Below, one piece after another: positions 24,363 through 35,600 of a stretch of 64,000 bases of DNA. The stretch is from positions 530,001 to 594,000 of the forward strand of contig OY811977.1 in assembly GCA_963681505.1 (NCBI GenBank), written 5' to 3'. The first letter of the stretch is position 1, and every line of letters begins with the position of its first letter. A model generated the notes under the pieces. That model saw only the letters and a program-made list of their open reading frames with translations, had not been told where the DNA came from and did no database searches. The stretch comes from Eunapius fragilis. Lineage: Eukaryota > Porifera > Demospongiae > Spongillida > Spongillidae. Made by a program: the position numbers and the translations under genes.

Positions 24363-27300
24363 ATGTGCGTGTGTGTGTGTGTGTGTGTTAATATGTGTGT
24401 GTGTTCATATGTGTGTGTGTTATGTGTTTTTATGTGTGTGTGTTGTGTGTGTTCATGTGATTTAATGCAAGCAAATGCCTTGGATTGTATGGATAACTTC
24501 ACAACCAAAACATGACCACCCACATACACATGATGCCACCACATTGCCATCACACATACCACCCACATCTCTCCCTTCTTACCACGGACAGTCACATTGT
24601 ACCTAACGGTCCCTTCTATGGCCTGGCTTGCACAGGTGTACACACCTTTCTCTGGTGCGATAAAAAACAGTGAATTATCCTTAGTGATGAATGCATTAGG
24701 AGGGAGGAGAGAGGAGGGGAAGAGAGGAGATGAGGGAGGGAGGGTCTGGTTTATCCAGACGGAACTCATGTTGCACGTCAAGGTCAGGTTCTGGTTCCGG
24801 TACACCAGTATGGGAACAAGCAGCAGTGACGTTACGTTGCTGATCGTAGAGTTGTCTGTTGTTGTGAAGGAGGATGCAGAGAATACACATGACAACCATA
24901 ATGTCAGCGGATCACATGACAGTCACATGACAACCATAATGTCACCTACCTACAAGGTCCACAAAGGTGGACCTCACATCAGAACCATAGGGATTGGAAG
25001 CCACACAGGTGTAATTCCCTCCAGCATTACTTAGAGCAATGTGATTGGTGGAATTGAATACTACTGAGGCCCTGGCCATATTACTGGGAAGACTGGCAGT
25101 GACTATAATGTAGAGGGGGCGTGTCTTGTTTGGTAGGGCCACCCCATTGTACAGCCATTGGATGGTGGGGGGAGGGACCCCAAAGGCATCGCATACAAAG
25201 TCACCTATGCTGGATGTGTTGAGGGAGACGTACTGAGGACTGCTGCATGGGCCACGGAGGAACCTGGTGATGGTGGGAGGGGCTTGAGGGAGGAAGGGGA
25301 GGGGTCAAGTGGAGAAACAGGTCATCATTTGGTAGTGACTAGAGGGAGGGGCTAATGGAAGGGGAGGGGCAATAATTATTTAACTAACCAATCACTGACA
25401 ATCTTCTCTTCAGCGCTGTAGCCCCACCCACAACACACTGGTACAGTCCATCATCGCTAAGGGAGACATTGTTCACCAAAAGTGTTGAGTTGGAGGTGAT
25501 GGTGTATTTTGGTGAGCCCTTCAGTGCACTACCAAGAAACAGCCAGGTGACAGGAAGTGACACAGGAAGTGGTTGGATGACACAAGGGACCAGAGCAGTA
25601 GTGCCAACATAGGCAGTAGTGAAGACGTTGTTCTCTGATGTCAGATCTGAGAGGAGTATCACAACAGGTGTCAAAACACAACCAGGTGTTCTCACCCCCA
25701 TCACCATCACCATCCCACCAGCTCACCCAGCACAGTGACATATACACTGGAGGACACACTGCTGGCACCAGAGGTGGCACAGCAGTAGTACACACCAGAG
25801 TCATTAACCCCCACATTTGTTATCCTCAGGCTTGTGTTGTTTGACGTCACCCTGGTGTCCATGGGGTTAAATGGAAAACCATTCACAGACCATTGGACCT
25901 TTGGGGGAGGGGCTCCAGAGGCATTACAGAACAGCATCAGTGTTGCTGATTGGTTGAGAATCACGTAGGGTGAGGTAGCCATGGCAACACTAGGAGGCCC
26001 TTGGAGTGGGGAGGAGAGGGGGAGGGCTCACACCCATCACTGTACACTGGGCACAGAAGAAGGTGTCTCACTGCATATGTCCTGTGGCTTCAGCTGGAGG
26101 AGGGGACGACCCAGGAGGGGGGCGGGGTAGGTACACAGGGGACCAACCACGCCCTTTTTCAGCAACCACCCAAGCAGCCATACAGCCTCACAGTCACACA
26201 CAAACTGGTTCATCTGGAGGGAGCTGGGAGGGGAGGGGAGAGGGGGGAGGGGAGAGGGGGGAGGGGAGAGGGGTTACAGGGTAGGGAGTGTGGAACATAA
26301 AGGAACAGTGATGGTACTAACATGGTCTTTATGACCGGGAGAGATACAAACGCCATGGCTTCAACATGCTTCAAATGGTTGTTCATCAGGTTGCTATGGA
26401 ACGGAACATGCAAAGTGATGCTGGCCATATGTGGTCTTACATAGAAAGTAGAGAGGTAAGGTTGTTGAAGGAGCCGGTGGTAAGCCTCTGGATGAAGTTA
26501 CCACTGAGTGCCCTTTGATGCAGGAGATAAAAATAACTAAAGAAGGTGTCTGCTCTGGGTTAAAGACTTACAACGTCTGCAGTTTGGTCAGCCCTGTGAA
26601 GGAGTTAGGGGGAAGTACCTCCAACCTGTTATCACTGAGGTCACTGTGGAGACAAGGGAGGGGCAGAAGGTATACACCCATTAGAGTGGGGAGGAGGGAG
26701 GGGGAGGGGGAGAGACTTAACATGTAATAAATATTATTCAGAGGGCTAAACACTCCGTCTGCAAAGCTCTCCAGGTGTATGTTGTGTGCATCTCTTGAGG
26801 GCCAGGAGGCAATGTAAAAGTACACCAGTGTGGACCAGCTCACTCACAGTTCATAAAGTGCTCCCAGGCCTGCTAATGCCCCAGCCTTCAGCGTCCTGAC
26901 GTTGTTATTGTAAACGAACCTTCACGGGATAGTGGCATGAATCGTTTTGATCACCCGTCATCCCACAAGGGAAGGATATAACTAGCTCTCACAGTGCTTG
27001 CAGTGAGGTAAGGTCATTGAATGATCCTGGCTCTATGTCCGCTATGAGGTTGTCATGGAGCTGTCTGCGGATGAAATGTTACACACACACACACACAAAC
27101 ACGCACACACACACACACACATGTACACACACACACACAGCCGTAATGGGACTCACAGATAGATCAAGTTTCTTAGTCCCTTCAGATCATTCAGCCCCAC
27201 CTTCTCTATATAGTTCCAACTGAGGTCCCTGTGCAAGTGGTTGTGATGATGTTTGTGTGCCAGAAGGGGGCGTGGTCACTAACAGGTGGGTTGTTACGGC

Positions 27301-27483
27301 GGGAAGAAACGCCGGAAACGACGTCATCTGCATTCTGGTGCAGTCCACGGTGTACGTGTATCCGTCGGGGTACAGGTTGGAGTAACAGTAGCAGGCATGA
27401 GGGCACGAGGTGTCGTCCGAGGGCGCGAGTGCCAGCAGCGTCCAAAAGACCAGGCACGCGACGTAGAGGCCGCCCAAGGCCAT
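16724..27483 (-). CDS. LRR-Ig gene B: inverted paralog of gene A, 1867 aa
   Basis: 26 exons in the same order, intact (5604 nt): 27284-27483, 27157-27228, 26993-27064, 26848-26919, 26722-26793, 26572-26643, 26441-26512, 26322-26393, 26072-26223, 25727-25999, 25389-25646, 24950-25282, 24583-24855, 24020-24316, 23556-23843, 23106-23378, 22513-22797, 22125-22394, 21649-21921, 21314-21592, 19837-20139, 18174-18455, 17780-18055, 17364-17636, 17074-17307, 16724-17001. Signal peptide and LRR-NT (CPHACYC...DC), 7 LRRs, LRR-CT, 17 Ig domains, no membrane anchor. Against gene A: exon 1, LRR1, LRR6-7, Ig4, Ig5 and Ig8 are strongly diverged. LRR2-5, LRR-CT, Ig1-2, Ig9-10 and Ig13-17 are near-identical. 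Ig3, Ig6, Ig7, Ig11 and Ig12 are part identical, part diverged. For Ig12 I chose the acceptor CTTCTGTAG|CC; a longer exon is possible. No disabling change was found, so this is a gene, not a pseudogene. Confidence 0.9.
17700..17779. repeat. (CA)n microsatellite (gene B)
   Basis: Same position relative to Ig14 as the GT run in gene A. Confidence 0.9.
18515..19465. repeat. about 41 bp minisatellite in gene B intron 21
   Basis: More than 20 copies of a unit with core TGTGATGAAATGATGAAGGG plus GTGGTGATGTGATGTAGG; some units lack an internal GTGATGT. It accounts for a long chance ORF on the minus strand that runs through into Ig13. Confidence 0.92.
19500..19700. repeat. degenerate CATCATCACA/CTACATCACA repeats
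   Basis: Loosely repeated ATCACAC-type units following the main minisatellite in the same intron. Confidence 0.6.
20268..20512. repeat. interspersed repeat, copy 1
   Basis: Shares GACACCATCGA.GAAGTAAAAATTATGCACTC at one end and GAAATTCACATGAAAACACTTTGAAACG at the other with 46110-46290, in the opposite orientation. It lies in intron 20 of gene B. Confidence 0.75.
20938..21300. repeat. 18 bp minisatellite ACACACCATCACTAATGT
   Basis: About 20 copies with point variants and some 14 bp short units, in intron 20 of gene B. Isolated copies also occur at 20225-20275 next to the interspersed repeat. Confidence 0.9.
22800..23100. other. AT-rich part of gene B intron 16
   Basis: No exon or repeat unit recognised between the Ig7 and Ig8 exons. 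The gene A counterpart (10910-11058) is short and different. Confidence 0.5.
23850..23962. repeat. GGAGGAGGGGA purine repeat
   Basis: GA-rich tract in gene B intron 14; on the coding strand it forms a pyrimidine tract before the Ig6 acceptor. Confidence 0.8.
24317..24450. repeat. (GT)n microsatellite
   Basis: Interrupted GT run directly adjoining the Ig5 acceptor of gene B (CACACACAG|AC on the coding strand). Confidence 0.88.
27078..27140. repeat. (CA)n microsatellite
   Basis: CA run in gene B intron 2, at the outer edge of the homologous arm. Confidence 0.85.
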
Positions 27484-28311
27484 TGCAGAAATCTCCGGAG
27501 GTGCTTACGTATTGCCCAGCCAAGGAAGGATTTTATCATGGGATGTGGTTAAACTGTACCGCTGCGCAATGCGCTGGCCAGACAATTGTCATATACTAGT
27601 ATCATCTGGCGGTAAACCCGGAACCGTTTGTTCGGCCAAATCATGCTATGCGGAGATGCTATGCTGGTCGATACGATATTGATGTAGAACGTTTCCTAGG
27701 AACGTCTTTATTTTTAATTATTGGGGGGTAATTTTAGAGGAGAACGTTATATGCAATTTTTGAGTAGGTCACGTAGGTTAGTGGTAAAAAAGAAACTCAT
27801 TTGATTAATCTACAAATGCCAGCGCGGGCCGGCCGGGTGTTAGGTAAACTATACGAGGTATGGGCCGACTCAATTGTACTAGCTGTCTCAAATATAGCTT
27901 ACTGATGAATTCAGACACGCAAGATTGACCGCCCAAGTAACTATATACCCAACAAAAACGTTGCGTAGCCTCCAGCGCTTGTAGATTAAACAAAAACAGA
28001 GCTGCAACAGAGCTAGCATTGCGGCCTGGGGCAGACGTGGTTCCAAGCTGCGAGGCCATACAATTGTGCAGCTACCATGCAGTGATAATATCCGCAGAGT
28101 GGGCATTAACATTTCATCTCGATCTCTAGGCGAAGCCGTTAGTTGCGGGAGAAGAACTATTGGAATACATAATGATATGTCCTATACACGAAGTATATTT
28201 CTGTCGCGCTCGTTACTTGCATTTATTAAGTTACGCAGTCAATATTAACTAGTATGACTTAATTAAAACACGAGATCTATATGAAGCACCTGCTCCACGT
28301 TAGTCTACTTC
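27484..28311. other. upstream region of gene B, no gene seen
   Basis: Presumed promoter and 5' UTR of gene B nearest 27484; the rest is AT-rich with only chance ORFs. Not related to the region upstream of gene A. Confidence 0.5.
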
Positions 28312-28452
28312 ACTATGACGTGCACTGGGGACTAGCACGAGTACTCGTGCTAGTCCCCAGTCACGTCATAGTACGGTACTCGTGCTAGTCCCCAGTCCAC
28401 GTCATAGTACGGTACTCGTGCTAGTCCCCAGTCACGTCATAGTACGGTACGT
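28312..28452. repeat. perfect palindrome followed by direct repeats
   Basis: A perfect 38 bp palindrome with no spacer (arm ACTGGGGACTAGCACGAGT, 28324-28361) extends further outward with one unpaired base (CTATGACGTG/CACGTCATAG). The right half, GTACTCGTGCTAGTCCCCAGT plus CACGTCATAGTACG, is then repeated directly about three times. Confidence 0.88.
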
Positions 28453-29060
28453 CGAAGTAATTAAGTACGTAGTACGTCTGGCTTGCGAGACTAGCTTCAC
28501 GTAGCGGTACGGAGCATCTGCTACACTCTTTTGCTTAGAGGACCAGTGTCTTCAGCTGCCTGAAGCAACTGGCAAGGTGAATTCATCCAGACAGATAACG
28601 CAACGTGATCCAGCCCGCTGTCTGTAATAGTTATTAGCTGGTATTTTAGTAATCTAACTAAACAGCATAAAATTTAATCATAATGATTTGTGGTCCCCCC
28701 CTCCCTTTGCTGGTGAAGCCTGTTTTTTTTTGGGGGGGGGAGGACAGGCAGGAAACACCGCACCGCATTAGGGACAGAATACCTGCTGCATGGGATTTCC
28801 CCACCATGGGTGTCTTCCCATACCAACAAGGTGCACCAAAGCCAGCAATGCATAGCTAGCTTGCTGCCAGGCTACAATGTCAGCTAAAACCAGTTATGTA
28901 CCCGCTTTACCTCAAAGTTTTGGAGCAAGCATGGAACAGCCAGTCCTTCTGAAGTAACGCACACACAGTTTATGTAATTGCAGTGGGTCACATCACATGT
29001 TCATGACATCACATGTTTTCATCACACTGCAGACCCAACTGAAAACAGCTAAAATCTGAG
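28453..29060. other. intergenic, no gene seen
   Basis: No credible ORF, RNA gene or repeat unit beyond short C and G runs near 28696-28740. Confidence 0.5.
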
Positions 29061-29190
29061 AGGTGGATATGGTGAGCAGGTGGTGATCAGAGAGGTGGAT
29101 ATAGTGAGCAGGTGGTGATCAGAGAGGTGGATATGGTGATCAGAAAGGTGGATATAGTGAGCAGGTGATGATCAGAGAGGTGGATGGATT
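29055..29190. repeat. tandem repeat GATCAGAGAGGTGGATAT
   Basis: Four or five imperfect units of about 36 and 25 bp (AGAGGTGGATATGGTGAGCA and variants). Confidence 0.75.
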
Positions 29191-29378
29191 GATTAGTACA
29201 GCCGGTGTGGGAACAGTTTTGGTCTATCGGGGCTAGGACTGGGGACTGTTGGCAGCCATGATAACGGGGTAGTGTCATCCACAATATCCAGAAAGTCAGC
29301 AGACGATTGGACAGGATTGTGGAGCAAGACGCCTGTTATCTAAGGGATAGCAAATGTCTCCTGAGTACTAACAAAGAT

Positions 29379-29475
29379 GTGTGTGTGTGTGTGTGTGTGT
29401 GGGTGTGTGTGTATGTGTGTGTGTGTATGTGTGTGCATGTACATGTGTGTATATGTGTGTGTGTATGTGTACCTG
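29379..29475. repeat. (GT)n/(GTATGTGT)n microsatellite
   Basis: Interrupted GT-rich tract in the gene-free region. Confidence 0.85.
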
Positions 29476-30014
29476 GGAGGGTTTATAGTTTCCATGGTGA
29501 GGGGGGAGTAGTGATGAAGGATCAGAGTTTCCATTGGGGTGATGAAATGCTCTGAGGTCTTGGGTGCTGGTTGGATTACAGGGGGGTAGAGGAAGCTGAC
29601 CAAAGCAAGCAGACAGGTCTGTTCTTTCAGCTGATGTTACAGCCTCACTACGCACAGTGGGAACATACTCCAGCCTAAGGGCAAACAGGAATAGAAGGGC
29701 CATAAAGGATGAGATGCTACGTAAGGCCTGCCGAGGTATGCACGTCCCTTGGGCACAAAGTGCACATATAAAAGGAGCTCACGAGCCACAAACACGTGGC
29801 TCTTTTTCACTGACCTTTGTCTGATCAAGCCAGCCCAATGTGCTATCCCACATCAAACACATGCCTTTTCCTTTCAATCATGCCCTTTTTCACATAGGAA
29901 CCTCAGGTTAGTTTCACAACCGATTGAGGAATTGTAAGGTGAAAAGCTAAGAAATGTGTCCTTTTCTTCTTGCTGATGAAAAGTGTATGAACTCTTATAG
30001 TTGTGGTGCAGGAA

Positions 30015-30295
30015 GGTCTTAACCACATATTACACGCTAACCACAGGTTGTCACTACATCCTAACTGCAGGTGGACATTACACCCTGACCACAGGTGGCA
30101 TTATATCCCAACTGCAGGTGGGCATTACACCCTGACCACAGGTGGCATTATATCCCAACTGCAGGTGGGCATTACACCCTGTCCACAGGTGGCTTTATAT
30201 CCCAACTGCAGGTGGGCATTACACCCTGACCACAGGTGGCATTATATCCCAACTGCAGATGGGCATTACATCCTAAACCACAGACGGCCATTTAC
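30015..30295. repeat. about 46 bp minisatellite, 5-6 copies
   Basis: Unit made of CCACAGGTGGCATTATATCC and AACTGCAGGTGGGCATTACA halves, which are themselves related, so the unit is a dimer. Confidence 0.85.
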
Positions 30296-30715
30296 ACACT
30301 AATTTCATTACACAAATTGCAGGTGATTAAAACCCCTAAGGGACGTACACAGGAAATTGGAAAGGACCATTTACACGTACACCTTTCTTTAGAAACAATG
30401 CTCCACCTATCTAAACTTCCCTTCCTCCTCCCCATGCTTCACCTACTCTTTTGCAGGTTCAGAAGATGTCTTGGGCAGCTCCCTGGATGGAACCTTGAGG
30501 TGAGGGGTCAGTGTCTGACCCTGATGCACGCACTGAGTGAGCAGCTGGTAAAGTGAGAGGTTCCTTTAAGAGAGAAGGGAGGACACGCAGTGGAGGGATG
30601 CCAGGAGGGTAGGATAGCAGCTAAACGTTACACTGGTGCTCGTTTGATAAACAAGGCTAAGTCACACCCCACTTTGGAACGAGTTACACTCACCCCACCA
30701 CATAGCAATGTAAAC

Positions 30716-31530
30716 TCACTGCTGTTTGATCATATCTCTCAGTTCCTGTTTTGACTCCTTCAACCTGCTACCACACCTGAACACCTGCTCTGGTCTCAGT
30801 CCATCCAACACCCTCATGGCTATGTCGTGCAGAGGGGGGAGGACTTTGGGTTGAGGGGGCTCACAAGGCGATATCTCCATCACCGCAGGGGGCGGATGAT
30901 TACTGCAACGAGGGGAGAGTGAGGGAAGGGTGTGGCAAGAAATGCTAACCTAGCTGGTTCATTTGGGGAGGGTCTTGCAGTAGTGGGTGTGTCCAAGGCT
31001 GGAGATGCAGTCGAGGGATTTGGGGCTGGGACTGAGGGATTTGGGACTGGGGCCAAGGGATTAGTCAGGCAGCTACCAATCACCCTACGCAGGTCATTTT
31101 TAGCAGCGTTCGCTGCACTCTCAGTGAGCTGTGAGGGTGTGTGTGCACAGGTGCGTAGTGCAAGTGAAGGACTTCCCATCATGCACTTGTTTCTGCTGTG
31201 GTAACCTTCAGTCCTTCCAGAGGCTTTCCTAGAACAGAACAAATATGTCACTCAGAACTCAAAGATAGAAGTCTTCCTACTTCGTGATATTGTCTCGGAG
31301 CTCTTTGATTTGGAGTAGAGGCCCACCTTGTGCTGCAAGAGAAAGGCTTGGGAACGCCATTCATTTTTTAAACAGTAGCTTACACTAATTCGGTTTTTAG
31401 ATATTAGCGATGTGATGGTTTCAGAGTTCTCCTTGTCGGAAGCATGTAACTTCAGGTTTTTGAGGTAAGCTTCGTACATGCGCGCAAACTGAAGGCTCAC
31501 CATTTCACTGCTCAATTTTATCTTGCGCAT
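30716..31530 (-). CDS. unrecognised small protein, 220 aa, 4 exons
   Basis: Exons 31386-31530, 31281-31332, 30950-31228 and 30716-30902, phases 1, 2 and 2, with good splice sites (ATTA|GTGTAAG, TTGCAG|CA, TCTAG|G, GCTAG|GTTAGC, TTGCAG|T). The N-terminal half looks helical (FARMYEAYLKNLK). The middle has a low-complexity PNPSVPAPNPSTASPA stretch. The C-terminal part (PPLHDIAMRVLDGLRPEQVF...KESKQELRDMIKQQ) is charged and helical and is the most gene-like. The TGA stop overlaps a strong donor (CA|GTGAGT), so a further 3' exon is possible: 30458-30538 offers an open frame after TTTACCAG, but the phase does not fit. I do not recognise the family. The start lies 386 bp from the plus-strand Rab gene. 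Confidence 0.55.
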
Positions 31531-31916
31531 AATGTCTTGCGAGTTCTACAACAGACGAAAGCAGTAATGTGAGTGTGAAGGTTACAAAGGGTCTGCACCA
31601 TTTGACTCCCGCCCTTCGACTTTCGTTCTTTCCGTTTGGGCCTGCCGACGGCCTTGGACGGTCTCTGGCGCTCAGTCGTGAGGTCTTGCTTTGTGAAAAC
31701 CTCTCCGCTCTCTCCAAAATTAGAAGTGCTGAGACTGAACGTGCGTGCATGTTACACTATGCAAAACCTAACCTGAAGCGAACACCCTTCTCCCTCCCTC
31801 CATGCGAGAAGAGAGCGCAACAGCTGTAATATCTGCAGTGGCGCGGGGAAAAATTGAACCCAAATAAATCGAAGGAAATTATCAGCTGTGTATTACATTA
31901 ATTTTTCTCACACGTA
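31531..31916. promoter_or_regulatory. divergent upstream region of the 220 aa gene and Rab gene 1
   Basis: Start codons 386 bp apart on opposite strands. No clear core promoter motif. Confidence 0.4.
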
Positions 31917-32573
31917 ATGGCAGCTACCGTGTCGCTCGACTCCGTTATGGGGCCGCTAAGGCCTTCCGTAATGTGGATGTTCAACCATATCCGGAGGGAG
32001 GACCAAGAGGCCATAACCAAAGAGGACCTCAAAAGATTACTCGGCGTCAGCGATTCCGAAAGCATTGCACAACTGGACGAGGCGTTCGAACGGCTGGACG
32101 TGGACGAGGACGGACAAATATCGCTGGAAGACTTCATGACAGGGTTTGCGCGCTTTCTGCGCGAAGCTCCCAACATCTCCCTCCCTGAGGCCTCAGACAA
32201 GGGTTTTGACATGACCCCGACTCGCTCAGCGTTTAAGTACGACTCGGCAAGGGCTAACGCTCCGAAGATGGCGGAGGAAGAGTGCTACGAGAGCAACGCC
32301 GACGAGAGCAGTATAAACCCGGTGGTGAAAGCACCTTCGGTTCAGTTCCAACGCTCGCTGGCAGCACTGTCGTCCAACAACAGGTACGTTTAGTCGACGA
32401 ATGTTTTATTAATACCCGCCCCGTCCCGGGACTGGTGCGCGTTTCTTGTTTTGTAGGTGCGTGGACAACGGAGCGGCTAGTTTTGATTCACGTGCACGTG
32501 TGGATCGTACGCGTTGGGGGACCATTATGACGTTTCAACAACGCACGGCGTTCTATGCACTCTCCTCCGTCAC

Positions 32574-32659
<86 letters not shown>

Positions 32660-35600
32660 CACAGACATAGCATTCAGTCTCTGTGGAGTGCCATCCAGCG
32701 CACTGACCCAGAGCTGTTGTCCGATTTTGAAGGCTTTGTGGGGGAAGTGGCCAAGGAAGTGGAGGGAGCACAGAGGGCGCTGAAGTGAGTTATTAACGTT
32801 GAGGAGGGAGGAGTTTACTGGTGTCCCCTCCTAGTAAGCAGCGAGAGGTGACAAAACAGGAGGCCTTACAGTTGGACCAGGAGATCCAGGAGCGGCTGAA
32901 GGACGTGCAGACCAAACACCAAGTGGAGGTGAGATCAGAGTTAGTGAGCCTGTTGTTAGTGGAGGTGAGATCAGAGTTAGTGGGCCTGGTTATTAATGGA
33001 AGTGAGATCAGAGTTAGTGAGCCTGGTTATTTGTGGCCAGAGTTAGTGAGCCTGGTTATTAGTGGAGGTGAGATCAGAGTTAGTGGGTCTGGTTATTAAT
33101 GGAGGTGAGAGCAGAGTTATAGGTGAGATCAGCAAGCTAGTTAGCGAGCCTGGTTATTAATTGGGCAAAGTAACACCAAGAAGACATGTTGGGAGTGTAG
33201 GAAGACCTTATATACCTGTGGCAGCAACATCAGTACTAGCTCTATTAGTAAGCTTCTCCCTTCCCTTCTCCCTACACCTGTTCCCTCCCCCTCCTCCTCC
33301 CCATCCCCCTCCTCCTCCCCACCCCCCTCCTCCTCCCCACCCCTTCCCCTTGCAGAAGGCCTGGGTCCAAGAGCACACATCAGCACGGCTTCAGTCACAG
33401 TTGGAGGAGAAAGAGAGAGAGCTGTCAGCTGTTAAGGACAAGTTGAAAGAGGTTGCCTATGGTTGTCTGACCTGGTCACATGGTGGGGCGGGGGGAGAGG
33501 GGGGGCCACACCCACATGTACACACTTTCACAAAACATGCTCACACATCAGTTTGTCTTTTGTCATAGACATGCACTTAAAGCATGTCTTGTGAGAGGGA
33601 AGCAATGTGTGTGTGTGTGTGTGTGTGTAATGTGTGTGTGTGGTATGTGAGTATGTAATGTATGCTATTGTGAGGTGTGTGTGTGTGTTAGCTTGAATTG
33701 ATTTTTGACTTTGGACTGTGGGGCATGGTAACCTTGGGTTGAGTGAAGTTTGAGTGGGTCTGGGGGTGCTGGGGTCTGGGGGGTGCTGGGGTCTGGGGTG
33801 GGGGTGCTGGATCTGGGGGGTCTGGGGGTGCTGGGGTCTGGGGGGTGCTGGGGTCTGAGGTTGCTGGGTCTGGGGGTCTGGGGGTGCTGGGGTCTGAGGG
33901 TGCTGGGGTCTGGGGTCCGGGGTGGGGGGTGCTGGGGTCTGAGGGTGCTGGGGTCTGGCGGTGCTGGGGGTCTGAGGGTGCTGGGGTCTGGGGTCCGGGG
34001 TGGGGGGTGCTGGGGTCTGGGGGTGCTGGGATCTGAGGGTGCTGGATCTGGGGGGTCTGGGGGTGCTGGAGTCTAAGGGGTGCTGGGGTCTGGGGTGGGG
34101 GGTGCTAGGGTCTGGAGGGTGCTGGGGTTTGGGGGTCTGGGTGCTGGGGTGGGGGTGCTGGGGTCTGGGGGTGGGGGTGCTGGGGTCTGAGGTTGCTGGG
34201 TCTGGGGGTGCTGGGGTCTGGGGTGGGGGGTGCTGGGGTCTGGGGGGGGCTGGGTCTGGGGGTGCTGGGATCTAAGGGGCGCTGGGTCTGGGGGGCTGGG
34301 GGGGTCTGGGGGTTGCTGCTGGGGGGTGCTGTCTTACATGTTGTTCTGTTGTCTGTCTTACTATAGCTGTGTGATAAACTTGAGACATGTCAACGCTTTG
34401 CCCTCCAGCTGGAGAGTGAGGTGGTGGAGAACCAGCGAGAGAAGCATGGCCTAGCCCAGCAGTACAACAGCCTTTACCAAGTGAGAGGGTGTGGTGGAGG
34501 TGTGGGGTGTGGGGGAAGTTTGGGGTGTGGGGGAGGTGTGGGTGTGGGGAAGGTGTGGGGTGTGGGGGAGGTGTGGGGTGTGGGGGAGGTGTGGGGTGTG
34601 GGGGAGGTGTGGGGTGTGGGGGAGGAGTAGGGAGGTGTGGATGTGGGGAGGTATAGATGTGACAGTGTAGGTTGTGCATTGCAAAGTCTTGAGTGCATGT
34701 GTGTGTGCCTGTGTGTGTACCTGTGTGTGTGTGCATGTGTGTGCGTGTGTGTGTGTGCGTGTGTGTGCATGTGTGTGTGTGCATGTGTGTGCATGTGTGT
34801 GTGCATGTGTGTGCATGTGTATGGCACATGGATATGGTCAGGTTATGACTTATCCCTCTCCTCTCTCCCTCTCTCCTCTCTCCCCCTCTCCCTTCCTCCC
34901 ATCTCCCCCTCTCTCCCTTTCCCCTCCCCTAGGAGAAGGAGGTGTTACTCATAAGGCTTCAGACTTCTGAGCAGCTGCTGACAGAGAGGCAACAGGAGAT
35001 ATTGGGGGCGGGGTCACCTGTGAGAGGCGTGGCCAACAAGGTACCCCCTGGTTCCCGCCACCTGGCAAGACAGGATAGCAGTGAGCTGTTGAAAATAAAG
35101 AAGGCATACGAAGATGAAATAACTGATCTCAGGTGTGTGTTATTAAGAACCCCTTCTGGCCCCTCCCATTCTGTTCCACCCTCCAGCCCTTCCCACTTGC
35201 ACACACACTTACATGTTTATAGCAACCTAAAGCTAGTGAGAGAGAGAGGGAGAGAGAGAGAGAATTTAAGCAGCTGTCAGGATGAGCACACACACACACA
35301 CACTGAGCTGATTATTCACACCAAGCACACATCAAACCCACACACTCACCACAAATCTGTGTGCACATCTATATCAACTATGTGTTCTCATAACAGAATC
35401 CTCCAATCATGTGTGTATGTGTCCTCAAGGTTTTCTCTTTACAATGTCCGCATCTGCTTGTGGTCAAGGGTCAAGGTTGTGTCATGGATCTGGGCCATAG
35501 GGTGTGGTCATGGGTCATAGGGTGTGGTCATGGGCCATAGGGTGTGGTCATGGGTCATAGGGTGTGGTCATGGGTCATAGGGTGTGGTCATGGGTCATAG

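Larger units (their letters stand above)
16637..27072 (-). repeat. right arm of the large inverted duplication
   Basis: Reverse-complement partner of 5755-16003. It differs by minisatellite content (18.5-19.5, 20.9-21.3, 23.9 kb), AT-rich segments (20.3-20.9 and 22.8-23.1 kb) and several diverged exon islands, but keeps all 26 exons. Confidence 0.9.

Noticed and set aside
5330-27483. The possibility that the inverted pair is simply two alleles joined by the assembler
   Set aside because: Not excluded, but disfavoured: flanking sequences differ, exons 1-2 and several Ig exons differ far beyond allelic levels, and the spacer is unique. Kept as a caveat in the main finding.
27805-28248. Short ORFs in the gene-free region upstream of gene B
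   Set aside because: No similarity, no splice context, AT-rich composition.
30458-30540. Possible last exon (LLTQCVHQGQTLTPHLKVPS) of the 220 aa gene
   Set aside because: A good acceptor (TTTACCAG) and an open frame exist, but the phase does not match the available donor CA|GTGAGT.
32553-32788. Poly-HT and poly-CV ORFs over CA/GT tracts (also 14.9, 17.7, 24.3, 29.4, 34.7, 40.8, 42.1 and 49.9 kb)
   Set aside because: Microsatellite translations.
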